64,000 nt of DNA from Lachnospiraceae bacterium (GTDB lineage: Bacteria; Bacillota; Clostridia; Lachnospirales; Lachnospiraceae), in the NCBI GenBank assembly GCA_017520425.1, contig JAFXFO010000024.1:62001-126000 (forward strand), read 5' to 3'. Below are positions 46,988-56,500 of this stretch, one piece after another. Made by a program: the position numbers and the translations under genes. Positions within the stretch are counted from its first letter, which is position 1; every line of letters starts with the position of its first letter. A model generated the notes under the pieces. It did no database searches, had not been told where the DNA came from, and worked only from the letters and a program-made list of their open reading frames with translations.

Positions 46988-47556
46988 TGTTTCTCCTTCC
47001 CATAATCCTTAATCAATAAGTAGCGTACCGCTTCCATCAGATGATCAAAGGTCTCAGGCTGAAAGGTCAGCACCCTTCTCCACATAGCAGCCCCTCGGAA
47101 AGCATAAAGAAAGGAATCCATAACCACATCCGGGTCTACATCATTAAACTCTCCGGTGGATACCCCATACTCCACCAACTTATGCCAATATTGCTTATCC
47201 TCTGAATTACTACTATCCGGTACCTGACCGTTTCCCATGGAGGCATACTCAAACAAAGCATAGGCCATGGACTCCACATCCGGCTCCAAATCCGCCCGAT
47301 AGACCTTCAGCAAATTCTCCAAAACATCCACAGCGCTCTTCCCCTGCTCGATATCTTCAAAAACTCTTTTTTCCTTGCTGATTAACTGAAAAAGGATTTC
47401 CTCTTTACTACCAAAATGCCTGTATAAACCACCCTTGCTTAAGCCTGTAGCGTTACAAATATCCTGCATGGATACATCCTTGTACCCCTTCTTGGAAAAA
47501 AGCATGGATGCTGCCTGACAGATTTTCTGCTTTGTATTCTCACCCTTTGTGCCCAT
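46984..47556 (-). CDS. TetR family transcriptional regulator
   Basis: 190 residues. The N-terminal HTH covers about 10-57 (AASMLFSKKGYKDVSMQDIC, GLSKGGLYRHFGSKEEILFQ). The C-terminal ligand domain is of the usual length. It is the first gene of an operon with an amidase and an LD-carboxypeptidase and probably represses it, given the inverted repeat before its start. Confidence 0.92.
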   Translation of the reverse strand: MGTKGENTKQKICQAASMLFSKKGYKDVSMQDICNATGLSKGGLYRHFGSKEEILFQLISKEKRVFEDIEQGKSAVDVLENLLKVYRADLEPDVESMAYALFEYASMGNGQVPDSSNSEDKQYWHKLVEYGVSTGEFNDVDPDVVMDSFLYAFRGAAMWRRVLTFQPETFDHLMEAVRYLLIKDYGKEKQ

Positions 47557-47580
47557 ATATACCTCTATGCTTTTATATTT

Positions 47581-47635
47581 GCGACGGCATAGTCGCTTTT
47601 TATTAATATTAACCCCATTAATGCATAATTGTCAA
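47581..47635 (-). promoter_or_regulatory. TetR-operon promoter with candidate operator
   Basis: TTGACA (47630-47635), a 17-base spacer and TTAATA (47607-47612) on the minus strand. Downstream lies the inverted repeat GCGAC-N6-GTCGC (47581-47596). Another GCGAC half-site occurs near 47646. The arrangement fits self-repression by the TetR protein. Confidence 0.65.
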
Positions 47636-47686
47636 CAGAAATAAGTCGCATATTTTCTACATCCCAATTGCATCACTCGGTCTATA

Positions 47687-47879
47687 CAAGCTTTTTCATT
47701 TATTTTGTATCCTTTTTAGACATCTTTTCCACGATTTGAAGGCCTAGATCTGCCCCTCTCGTATCTATATCGCTGCTTCTAATAAAAAAGTATCCCTTTT
47801 CTTTCAAAAAGAGATACTTTTTTATCAATTCACTTAATACAGATACTTTCCTACCAAATCATGAGCTCCGGCATGGGCT
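47687..47879 (-). repeat. Second copy of the LD-carboxypeptidase downstream region
   Basis: This stretch resembles 44480-44694: both start with CGGTCTATA and share the terminator hairpin and ATCACTTAATACAGATAC-like sequence after it. The copy continues into the coding relic at 47880-47951. It fills most of the 400-base gap between the TetR and CotH genes. Confidence 0.75.
47785..47823 (-). terminator. Terminator copy after the CotH gene and carboxypeptidase relic
   Basis: AAAAAGTATCTCTTTT pairs with AAAAGGGATACTTTTTT with one G-T pair, with a T run on the minus strand. It is homologous to the hairpin at 44586-44624. Confidence 0.75.
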
Positions 47880-47951
47880 CTACTCCCTCACACCCTGCTC
47901 CGATATCTTAAATATAGCCAGCTTACAATCAATCTCACACATTACACCCAT
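47880..47951 (-). pseudogene. Relic of a second LD-carboxypeptidase gene (last 23 codons)
   Basis: Translation gives MGVMCEIDCKLAIFKISEQG then VRE and a stop. The intact enzyme at 44695 ends VGVMCEIDCEKATFKILESG then VRE. Only this C-terminal piece remains, starting 5 bases past the CotH gene stop. It is the remainder of a deleted or recombined duplicate. Confidence 0.8.
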
Positions 47952-47956
47952 AATCT

Positions 47957-49549
47957 TTATTCATGCCATTCCCCATTCAGGAACTCTACCCTGCTTTGCA
48001 ACCACTCCAGAAGGAAATCTGCTGCCTCCTCCTGGTTGGTACAGGCAGCTGCCAAAGGAGATAATTCGTTCACAAAAGGTGCATTGTAAATAATATTGTT
48101 CCATTTACTGTAGTTTCTGGTAAAAGCCTCATGATACTTGACTTTATCCTCTGCAATCATTGCAAAAGCACGGTCGAAAACACCCGCATCATAGGCCTTG
48201 GTCCAGGTCTTTTTAATGGATTCCTGCATCCAGTCCTCATAAATCAATACCGCCAGCCAGGGATTGATGGTTTCATACTCACCGCCGCCCTCCGGGCCGC
48301 CGTTTACATCCGGTACGATGTTAGCTGCATAGAAACCGGTACCGTCCAGACAGCGGTTTTTATTACCTAATCCGGAGTCAAAATCCCAAGGTGCTTCAAA
48401 TCTGAGCTTCTTATCTCCTTCCTCACCAAAATCTACAGTCATAAAGAAGCTGGAATAATACACATCCGCATCGCAGAACAATTCATTAATGATATACACG
48501 TCCACCAGCGACTGTACGTCAATCACCTGCTCCACAGCCTCTTTGGGCGTCAGCTGATCCGTCTTGGAAATAGCCGTATACTCCTCATTAAACACATATG
48601 CCTCCTGTCGATAGGCCGCATAATACATAATTTTATAAACATTATCCAGATAAGAAGATATAAATGATTTCTGTGCCGGGGAGTAAATATCACTCTTAAT
48701 GGTGATACCGATTTCCTGCTTATATCCATACACCGGGTCAGTTAGGCATTTCATGGTTCTGCCGCTGCCACCATTACCGTCAAAGGGCACCAAAGCCGCA
48801 TTGTCCGCATAAGAAATCTGAAACTGCTGCAAGGGGTCCTCCGACCAAAAATAACCATCAAATTCCAGGAAATAACCGATATCCGTACCGGTATAATCAT
48901 CCTCAGCTTCCGTAATATCAATTCTGCCTTCATTAATCTGCTGCTGTTCTGCCAGTAAATATACACCCCAGTATTCTCCGTTTATCCGTACTTCCACCAG
49001 CTCAGCATCGGAAGCATAGAGACCATCTGTTCCTAAAATCTCCCGGGCAATGGCAAGTGCTGTTTTGTTTCGAAGCATGGAGGCATCCTTGTATTCTGCC
49101 AGAAGTACCCAGCTCTTATAAGCCTGTCCTTCGTTTAGTCCAAGCATGGACTGTTTCTTCTTGAATTTAATACGAAGGGGCTTTTTGTCATAGGAGGTGG
49201 TCCAATTACCGCGAACCTTCACCTCTGCCTCCACCTTATCTAAAATCACTTTCTCATCACCATCCATCAAAGTAATGGTACAATCCTCGTAATAGGGCTC
49301 AGGAGGCATTTCATAATCCGGGGTCCAGGATGCAATACTTTCTGCCACATGCTTTGCCACCGGCTTGGTTACAAAGTCCATCTTATCGCTGCCCTGATTC
49401 ACAGTTTCTATGGAAATCACCGGCAAATTAGCGGCCGCAACATTCTCCTGCTTCGGCAGCTCACTCCCTTCTGATTCTTTTTCACCGCATGCACTAAGCA
49501 TACAAGCACAAAATATAAGCAATAGGGAATATCTCCAAAATCGCTTCAT
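47957..49549 (-). CDS. CotH-family lipoprotein, putative surface protein kinase
   Basis: 530 residues. The lipoprotein signal ends MLSACGEKES. The CotH core has VKVRGNWTTSYDKKPLRIKF, LRNKTALAIAREIL, VRINGEYWGVYLLAEQ, RIDITEA and the metal-binding APWDFDSGLGN. CotH proteins are atypical secreted kinases; in spore formers one phosphorylates coat proteins, but lipoprotein forms have other, unknown substrates. GGTGGGTTTTTCT before the ATG at 49549 sets the start. An earlier in-frame start at 49561 would overlap that site. Confidence 0.88.
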   Translation of the reverse strand: MKRFWRYSLLLIFCACMLSACGEKESEGSELPKQENVAAANLPVISIETVNQGSDKMDFVTKPVAKHVAESIASWTPDYEMPPEPYYEDCTITLMDGDEKVILDKVEAEVKVRGNWTTSYDKKPLRIKFKKKQSMLGLNEGQAYKSWVLLAEYKDASMLRNKTALAIAREILGTDGLYASDAELVEVRINGEYWGVYLLAEQQQINEGRIDITEAEDDYTGTDIGYFLEFDGYFWSEDPLQQFQISYADNAALVPFDGNGGSGRTMKCLTDPVYGYKQEIGITIKSDIYSPAQKSFISSYLDNVYKIMYYAAYRQEAYVFNEEYTAISKTDQLTPKEAVEQVIDVQSLVDVYIINELFCDADVYYSSFFMTVDFGEEGDKKLRFEAPWDFDSGLGNKNRCLDGTGFYAANIVPDVNGGPEGGGEYETINPWLAVLIYEDWMQESIKKTWTKAYDAGVFDRAFAMIAEDKVKYHEAFTRNYSKWNNIIYNAPFVNELSPLAAACTNQEEAADFLLEWLQSRVEFLNGEWHE

Positions 49550-49580
49550 AGAAAAACCCACCTTTCTAAATCCTCTTTAG

Positions 49581-49608
49581 AAAAACAGCGCGGTCATAAA
49601 GACCGCGC
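49581..49608 (-). terminator. Terminator of the xylB-isomerase unit
   Basis: A perfect 8-bp GC-rich stem (GCGCGGTC/GACCGCGC) with a 5-base loop is followed by TGTTTTTC on the minus strand. Confidence 0.88.
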
Positions 49609-49630
49609 CGTATATGTTTATTGTTATCCA

Positions 49631-49728
49631 TTCGCAAACACGCACTTCGTGCTTATTGTCTGCTACGCAGACGGTTCGCTCATGCCGCGTTGAAAATCAA
49701 ATGCCGCATCCTGCGTCGCTTGATTTTC
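49631..49728 (-). repeat. Palindromic multi-hairpin element after the isomerase gene
   Basis: An outer stem GCGAAC (49674-49679) with GTTTGC (49634-49639) encloses two hairpins, GTCTGC-GTA-GCAGAC (49658-49672) and GCAC-GAA-GTGC (49642-49652). A separate 9-bp stem GAAAATCAA/TTGATTTTC (49692-49700, 49720-49728) precedes it. The look is that of a dispersed REP-type element. Confidence 0.6.
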
Positions 49729-49737
49729 TTATCGCGC

Positions 49738-51222
49738 CTATGCCCAAGGATTCTCGGTAGGATAAGGTAAGCTCTTAGGCTGGTTGTAGTTCAAGTCTTC
49801 TACAGGAACACCTAAGAATTTGAAGATTTCAAATAAGGTCTTTCCATAGTGACCGAATGCAACTGCACCGTGATGAGGATAGTTCTTCTCGATCAATACG
49901 TGACGATAGAATCTGCCCATCTCAGGAATAGCAAATACACCGATTGCACCGAATGACTTGGTAGCTACGTTAAGTACTTCACCTTCTGCGATGTAAGCAC
50001 GAAGCTTGCAATCTGCAGTAGACTGTAAACGATAGAATGTGATGTCGCCAGGTGCGATATCGCCTTCCAAAGTACCCTGGGTAACTTCTTCAGGAAGGTT
50101 TCTAGCCATAATCTTCTGATATCTCATTTCACAGAATGCTAACTTAGAAGAGCAGGTGTTACCACAATGGAAGCCCATGAAGGTATCCTTGTGAGTATAG
50201 TTGTACTTGCCTTCGATAGCTTCCTTGTACATATCAGCAGGTACAGAGTTGTTGATATCAAGCAAGGTAACAGCATCCTGGGTTACGCAGGTACCGATGA
50301 ACTCGGACAATGCACCGTAGATATCTACTTCACAAGATACAGGGATACCCATACCGGTTAAACGGCTGTTTACGTAGCAAGGTACGAAACCGAACTGTGT
50401 CTGGAATGCAGGCCAGCACTTACCGGCGATAGCAACATATTCCTTGCAACCCTTGTGAGCTTCTACCCAGTCAAGTAAGGTTAATTCATACTGAGCAAGT
50501 CTTTCTAATACTTCAGGCTTCTTGTTGCCTGCGCCAAGTTCAGCTTCCATTTCCTTAACCTTAGCAGGAATTCTTTCATCGCCTGCATGGTTCTTGAATG
50601 CTTCGAACAGGTCTAATTCTGAGTTTTCTTCGATTTCAACACCAAGGTTGTAAAGCTGCTTAATAGGTGCGTTACAAGCAAGGAAGTTGGAAGGTCTGGG
50701 ACCGAAAGAAATGATCTTTAAGCTCTTTAATGCAGCAAGTGCTCTTGCCATAGGAACGAACTCATGAATCATATCTGCACATTCCTCTGCAGTACCTACA
50801 GGGTACTCAGGAATATATGCCTTTACATTACGTAACTTCATAGCATAGCTTGCGTTCAAAACGCCACAGTAAGCATCGCCACGGCCATCCATAAGGTCTC
50901 CCTGGCTCTCTTCTGCTGCTGCACAAATCATTGCAGGACCATCGAAAATCTGAACCAATAAGGTCTCAGAAATTTCAGGACCGAAGTTTCCAAGATATAC
51001 GCACATTGCGTTACATCCCTGCTCCTTCAAATCCTTTGCTGCCTGAACAGCCTGTACTTCGCTTTCTACGATACAGATAGGACATTCATAAATGTCATCC
51101 ATACCATACTTGTCAGCGTAAGCCTTAACTAATGCCTTTCTTCTGTTTACGGATAAGCTCTCCGGGAAGCAGTCACGAGATACTGCTACAATACCAATTT
51201 TCGCTTTTGGAATATTGTTCAT
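49738..51222 (-). CDS. L-fucose/L-arabinose isomerase family sugar isomerase
   Basis: 494 residues of the fucose/arabinose isomerase superfamily. Expected metal ligands are Glu in VSCEVDIYGALSEF, Asp in VTLLDINNS and His in GFHCGNTCSSK. GKCWPAFQTQFGFVPCYVNS is the family's conserved segment. It does not resemble xylose isomerase XylA. An ATG at 51282 exists, but AGAGGAGGAAAAACC before 51222 sets the start. It follows DUF4867 and xylulokinase, so its product is probably D-xylulose or a related ketopentose. The true substrate (xylose, arabinose or other) cannot be read from the sequence. Confidence 0.82.
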   Translation of the reverse strand: MNNIPKAKIGIVAVSRDCFPESLSVNRRKALVKAYADKYGMDDIYECPICIVESEVQAVQAAKDLKEQGCNAMCVYLGNFGPEISETLLVQIFDGPAMICAAAEESQGDLMDGRGDAYCGVLNASYAMKLRNVKAYIPEYPVGTAEECADMIHEFVPMARALAALKSLKIISFGPRPSNFLACNAPIKQLYNLGVEIEENSELDLFEAFKNHAGDERIPAKVKEMEAELGAGNKKPEVLERLAQYELTLLDWVEAHKGCKEYVAIAGKCWPAFQTQFGFVPCYVNSRLTGMGIPVSCEVDIYGALSEFIGTCVTQDAVTLLDINNSVPADMYKEAIEGKYNYTHKDTFMGFHCGNTCSSKLAFCEMRYQKIMARNLPEEVTQGTLEGDIAPGDITFYRLQSTADCKLRAYIAEGEVLNVATKSFGAIGVFAIPEMGRFYRHVLIEKNYPHHGAVAFGHYGKTLFEIFKFLGVPVEDLNYNQPKSLPYPTENPWA

Positions 51223-51320
51223 TGGTTTTTCCTCCTCTATTTTTGTAGAATTTTTTCTACTATTGACATTTTTTATCAACAATTTGATTATACTACAAAT
51301 CTTTCGATTCGTAAAATAAA

Positions 51321-51965
51321 TTATTCATTAATATTTAAATTTTTACCCTTTAAGCCAAGGAAGCTGCCTTCGTCAAGACCACCTTCTGCATGACCGATTA
51401 ACCACTTGTTTACAGCAGTGATTAAAGCGTCCTCATTAGGTGCGGTTCCGTCAGCTGCTACAGCAGTGTGCTTGGTCTTCAAAGGATAGTTGGTTCCCTT
51501 AGGAAGTACGATACCTACCTGGAAGCCTGCGCCATCTACGCTGCAAGGAGCATAATGAAGAGTAGTAGCATATACTTCTACAGCCATACCTGCAGGAAGT
51601 AAGAATGCTTCAACCTTTGCGGTGTCGTATGTAAAGTCATCTTCTACATCTGCCAGAGTACCTAACATCAGGATAGCGTCGGTTGCAGCTACGTTGATTT
51701 CGGAATCTCTGTGGTACTCAAGTGCATTTAACATGCAGTTGTGACCGTTGCAGTAACCGATCTGGATGGGCATTTCACCGTAGGTTACAGTGGTCAGTGC
51801 TTCCATAGCAGAGGTTGCTTCCAACTCAGCTACGCTGGGTTCATAAACAACGCCTTCAGGAAGGGGAGTCTTCTTAAGTGCCTCTACCAATTCGGTAAAG
51901 TCAACGTTATCAACTACTTTGCCGTACTTCTTAAAAGCAGGGTCTTTAACTGATAATACTTTCAT
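51321..51965 (-). CDS. DUF4867 cupin-like protein
   Basis: 214 residues. A cupin-like core is suggested by IQIGYCNGHNCMLNALEYH, DAILMLGTLAD and VEVYATTLHYAPC, with His and Glu as possible metal ligands. DUF4867 proteins occur beside sugar isomerase and kinase genes in Firmicutes; an epimerase or mutarotase-like role is possible but untested. GGAGGAAAAACAC precedes the ATG at 51965. It lies 19 bases after xylB and 98 bases before the isomerase. Confidence 0.7.
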   Translation of the reverse strand: MKVLSVKDPAFKKYGKVVDNVDFTELVEALKKTPLPEGVVYEPSVAELEATSAMEALTTVTYGEMPIQIGYCNGHNCMLNALEYHRDSEINVAATDAILMLGTLADVEDDFTYDTAKVEAFLLPAGMAVEVYATTLHYAPCSVDGAGFQVGIVLPKGTNYPLKTKHTAVAADGTAPNEDALITAVNKWLIGHAEGGLDEGSFLGLKGKNLNINE

Positions 51966-51984
51966 GTGTTTTTCCTCCAATTAC

Positions 51985-53454
51985 TTATTTGATGATTTCG
52001 TATAACGGCTTGCAAGCAGGATAGATTTCCTTGAACTGGTTGTAACGTTCTTCGTACTTAGCTACCAATTCTGCTTCAGGCTCTACGGTATCGATTACCT
52101 TAACAATCTTAGCTGCTACTTCTTCTACATTTGCATATTCGCCGCATGCAACTGCTGCTAACATAGCACCACCGAGTGCAGGACCTTCTTCACTTTCGAT
52201 AACATCTACCTTAACGTTTAAGATATTCGCAATCATCTTCTTCCAAAGAGGACTCTTTGCACCGCCACCGCAAATCTTGGTACGTTCAATCTTGATGCCA
52301 AGGCTCTTAGCTACTTCAAAGGAATCACGAAGTGCAAATGCAACACCTTCCAAAACTGCCTGAGTCATATCTGCTCTGGTAGTATCCATGGTCATACCGA
52401 TGAAGGTACCTCTTGCATTAGGGTTGTTGTGAGGAGAACGCTCACCCATCAGGTAAGGCAGGAAGTAAACATGGTTCTCACCAAGCTTATCAATAGCCTT
52501 CTGCTCTGCTGCGTAATCCTTGGTTCCGATGATTTCATCCATCCACCACTTGTTACAGCTTGCTGCACTGAGCATACATCCCATGAGATGATAGCTTCCG
52601 TCAGCATGTGCAAAGGAGTGAAGTGCATTGTACTTATCTACACCAAAGTTCTTGGAAGAGATAAAGATGGTTCCGCTGGTACCCAGGGAAATATTACACA
52701 TACCGTCACCTACGGTACCGGTACCTACTGCTGCCGCCGCATTATCGCCTGCACCTGCTGCTACCTTAACGGTCTCAGGAATACCCAGCTCTGCTGCGAT
52801 TTCAGGAAGTACGGTGCCTACCGCTTCGTATGATTCGTAGCAGGTAGCAAGCTGATCCTCGGTAATACCGCAGATATCACACATTTCCTTAGACCACTTA
52901 CGGTTCTTAACATCAAAGATAAGCATACCGGAAGCATCGGAAACGTCTGTACAATGTACACCTGTCAATTTATATGCGATGTAATCCTTAGGAAGCATAA
53001 TCTTTGCAATCTTTGCAAAGTTCTCAGGCTCCTTGTTCTTAATCCACAAAATCTTAGGAGCGGTAAATCCGGTGAAGGAAATGTTTGCTGTGTACTCAGA
53101 AAGCTTCTCCTTACCGATTACGTTGTTCAAATAGTCACACTCTTCAAAGGTACGGCCATCGTTCCAAAGAAGTGCAGGACGGATTACATTGTCATCCTTG
53201 TCCAAAATAACCAGTCCATGCATCTGGCCACCGAAGCTGATACCGGCTACCTGACTCTTGTCAAAACCATCCAAAAGCTCCTTCATACCAGCCATAGACT
53301 GCTCATACCAATCCTCAGGCTTCTGCTCAGACCAGCCGGGATTCGGGAAGTAAAGAGGGTATTCCTTGGAAACAATGTTCTTAATGTTACCCTCGCCGTC
53401 CATCAGAAGTAACTTTACTGCTGATGTACCTAAATCGATACCTACATATAACAT
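51985..53454 (-). CDS. xylB: Xylulokinase
   Basis: 489 residues of the FGGY kinase family. The N-terminal GIDLGTSAVKLLLMD is the phosphate-binding loop. GGQMHGLVILD is the xylulokinase-type substrate site. AAGAGDNAAAAVG and ICGGGAKSPLWKKM complete the active site. It phosphorylates D-xylulose to xylulose 5-phosphate for the pentose phosphate pathway. Its own promoter overlaps the end of the GH2 gene. Confidence 0.95.
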   Translation of the reverse strand: MLYVGIDLGTSAVKLLLMDGEGNIKNIVSKEYPLYFPNPGWSEQKPEDWYEQSMAGMKELLDGFDKSQVAGISFGGQMHGLVILDKDDNVIRPALLWNDGRTFEECDYLNNVIGKEKLSEYTANISFTGFTAPKILWIKNKEPENFAKIAKIMLPKDYIAYKLTGVHCTDVSDASGMLIFDVKNRKWSKEMCDICGITEDQLATCYESYEAVGTVLPEIAAELGIPETVKVAAGAGDNAAAAVGTGTVGDGMCNISLGTSGTIFISSKNFGVDKYNALHSFAHADGSYHLMGCMLSAASCNKWWMDEIIGTKDYAAEQKAIDKLGENHVYFLPYLMGERSPHNNPNARGTFIGMTMDTTRADMTQAVLEGVAFALRDSFEVAKSLGIKIERTKICGGGAKSPLWKKMIANILNVKVDVIESEEGPALGGAMLAAVACGEYANVEEVAAKIVKVIDTVEPEAELVAKYEERYNQFKEIYPACKPLYEIIK

Positions 53455-53481
53455 CTGTTATACCTCCTGAAAAATATTTTT

Positions 53482-53493
53482 ACGTATGTACGT
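53482..53493 (-). promoter_or_regulatory. Candidate operator in the xylB leader
   Basis: ACGTA-CA-TACGT forms a short inverted repeat between the promoter and the xylB ribosome site. It resembles GntR/AraR-type operators built on GTA and TAC half-sites. Confidence 0.4.
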
Positions 53494-53518
53494 TTTTAGT
53501 TTTCTACCAAAAATAACA

Positions 53519-53555
53519 CCAATATAATTATATTGGTTATTGGCATAAAAATCAA
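53519..53555 (-). promoter_or_regulatory. xylB promoter with perfect palindrome over the -10 box
   Basis: TTGATT (53550-53555), a 17-base spacer and TATAAT (53527-53532) on the minus strand. The -10 lies inside the perfect 18-base palindrome CCAATATAATTATATTGG (53519-53536), a likely repressor site. Confidence 0.75.
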
Positions 53556-56500
53556 CAAAATCTGCAACTTTTCATGTCAAAATTTGTGCCCGGAAGGAAG
53601 ATAAATTCGATTTTTCCTTCCCCTGTCAAAGGTTCCAGTTCAAAATACTGATTTTGATACTTCGGCGTACCCGGAATCTCTAAAACTCTACGTAAGACCG
53701 TTCCTTCTTTGGTGGTAAATTGGATATGTACCGTATTGCCTTTCAGAGGACTTCGACTGCAAATTTCCACCCCGGCGGCTCCCTTTTCACCAAAATTCAT
53801 ATCCTCGAAAACCAGAGTTACATTGTTTCCGATTCCCACAATCGCTTCTGCCTCTCTTGTGAAGGTATCTCCGTAGACATTGTTACACTCTGCGGCCCAA
53901 AGAGTAGAGAACGCTTTTTCCTGCTTTCTAAAGGAAAATCCCTTGATATGTACCTTCCTGTCACGTAAGGCAATGGTCAAAGTTGTCACTCCCTTTAAGC
54001 GCCTTGGCAGCTTCCAGGTTTCTTCCTGATACACATTCCAAATGCTCGGCTTCTGATAATGCAGTATATCCAAAAGTTCTCCGCCCTGTAAGGGGTCACC
54101 TTCCCAAAGTTCTATCCTATATTCTGCACTGTCCAGAGCAAATACCGGTATGGTGATTTCATCCGAACCAAAATCTCCAAAGTCCAGATTCTCAAAAACT
54201 GCACCGCTGAAGCCTTCTCTGGCGGTGGAAAAGCCTTTTTCATTGCCGTTCCCCACATCACCCATGGTTTTAGCAAATAATCCGCCGGATACAAATTCAT
54301 ACGGACTTATAAATGCCTGTCCCAGTCCTTCTGCCACAAATCCAAGCTGGGAAATAATCTTCACCTTATCCGTACCGCTCTTTGAGAAACATCTGACCTG
54401 AAATGCCCCATCGCCCAAAGCCGTAAGCCGGGCGCGGCAGACACCGTCCTTGTTTTCCAAAACCTCCAGCTTGGCAAAAGAGATTTCGATACCGTTGTCA
54501 TTTACCGCCTTCCATGTGACATCCTTGTCAGTTGCATTTGCCGGAAGCACCTTTGCCTCCAGTATCATACTACTTTTGTCCTTGCTTAAAAGTGTTCCTT
54601 CCAAAGCCTGAATCGCAATCCTACGCACCGGAACCCTATCCGGCAGTTCCATAGGTGCATCCATCAGATTCTCGGTCGCACAACTTCCCGGTCGCACCGG
54701 TGCTTCTTCAGCCCGTAGAAACATATGGGCAGATTCCAGCCCCTTGCTGTTTACCGTCACGGCAATCTCTCCCGCTTCTGCCTTGGCGGCCACCACTGCC
54801 AAAAGTTTACCGTTAAAGAGCTTCCTTACATTGCCCTTGTATTCTTCATAGTCTGTACTGTCACCGTTGTCCAAGCCTAAGAGTCTGCCGGCTCCTTCCA
54901 CCAGCACCTCCGCATAATTCATGGCATTCTCTACGGGACGGTTTTCTTTATCCGTTACACCGATTTCTAAGAATACCAAATCCTCACCATCTGCACGAAG
55001 CACCTGCTTGTTCGCCTGTATGCAAAGCTTCACACCGTCCCCAAAGGAATAACGGGTTTCTCGTGCAATTTCCGCCCCGCTTTCATCATAAGCCACTGCG
55101 GTAATCTCGCCGGGTCCATAAGCCACCTGCCAGGTGCCTTGAATGTTCTGACCATGCCTGGTGTCAACCTTCTGCCTGCCCTTTGATACACCGTTTACAA
55201 ATAGCTCTATGGCACATCCGTTGGTACAGGCTCTCACATCCACTACCTGTCCTTCATTAAAGTCCCAATAAGGATACACATGCACCATGGGGGCGTCATT
55301 TGCATCCGTCCAGGCAGACCGGAACACATAGTAGGAATCCTTGGGAAAGCCTGCAGTATCCAGCTGACCAAAGTAGGAATTCTTGGTATGATAGGGGGTC
55401 GGCTCCCCGATATAATCAAAGCCGGTCCACAAAAACTGCCCGAAGCTGAATTTTGTGTCCCTGTCTATACATATGCAGGCCTCCAGACTTTTAGCACCCC
55501 AGCTGGTATTGGAATTGCCCAAGGCTGAGCACTGCTCATCCTCATCGGAAAGCATGGGCTGGGTTAAAGGAAATTTATAGACCCCACGGCTATGTACCAA
55601 AGAAGCTGTCTCACTTCCGTAAATCACCCAGTCCGGATGCGCCTTATGATGCTCGGGATAGCATTTTTCGCCGTAATTATAGCCCGCCAGCTTCACAATG
55701 TCCGCACAGGCTTGTGCATTCTCCCAAGGCATATAGTTTGAACCGATGGTAATCCCCGCATTGCCCTTAGGGTCATGTTCCTGCACAAAGCTCATCAGCC
55801 TTCGGGTAATCTCCTGCCCATGCTCATCCGCATGGGTATCGTAGATTTCATTACCGATGGACCAAAGAAATAAACTGGGATGATTGCGGTCTCTGCGAAT
55901 CCAGGAACGAACGTCCTTTTCTGCCCATTCTTTGAAAAATCGTCCGTAATCATAATCCGTCTTCGGTCTCTCCCACATATCAAAGGCTTCGCTTAAGACC
56001 AAAAAGCCCATCTCATCCGCCAGCTCCATGACCTCTTTGGCCGGCATATTGTGACTGGTACGCAAAGCATTGACACCCATGTTCCGCAATATCTCAAATT
56101 TACGTCTCATGGCCTCCTTATGGAAGGCTGCACCTAAGCATCCGAAATCGTGATGCTCGCAGACACCGTTTATTTTCACATACTTTTCATTTAAGAAGAA
56201 CCCTTTGTCCGGGTCAAAATGCAGGCTGCGGAACCCTATGGTCATGCGGTCTGTATCTACTGTTCGGTCGCCCATAGACAGCTCTACTACCAGCTCATAG
56301 CAGTTAGGTTCTTCCAGGCTCCACTCTTTCGGCGCTTCCAGCTCTGTTTCTAAAGAAAAGAGTGCTTCCCGGGTCCGTATTGCCGGAAAGCTTTGATAAA
56401 ACTCTCCTTTGTAATATAGTTTGAAAGTACATGCCGTATCCGGGCTCACCGCTCCCGCACATTCCGTTTCAACATCCAAAAGATACTTGCCATCCCCTGC

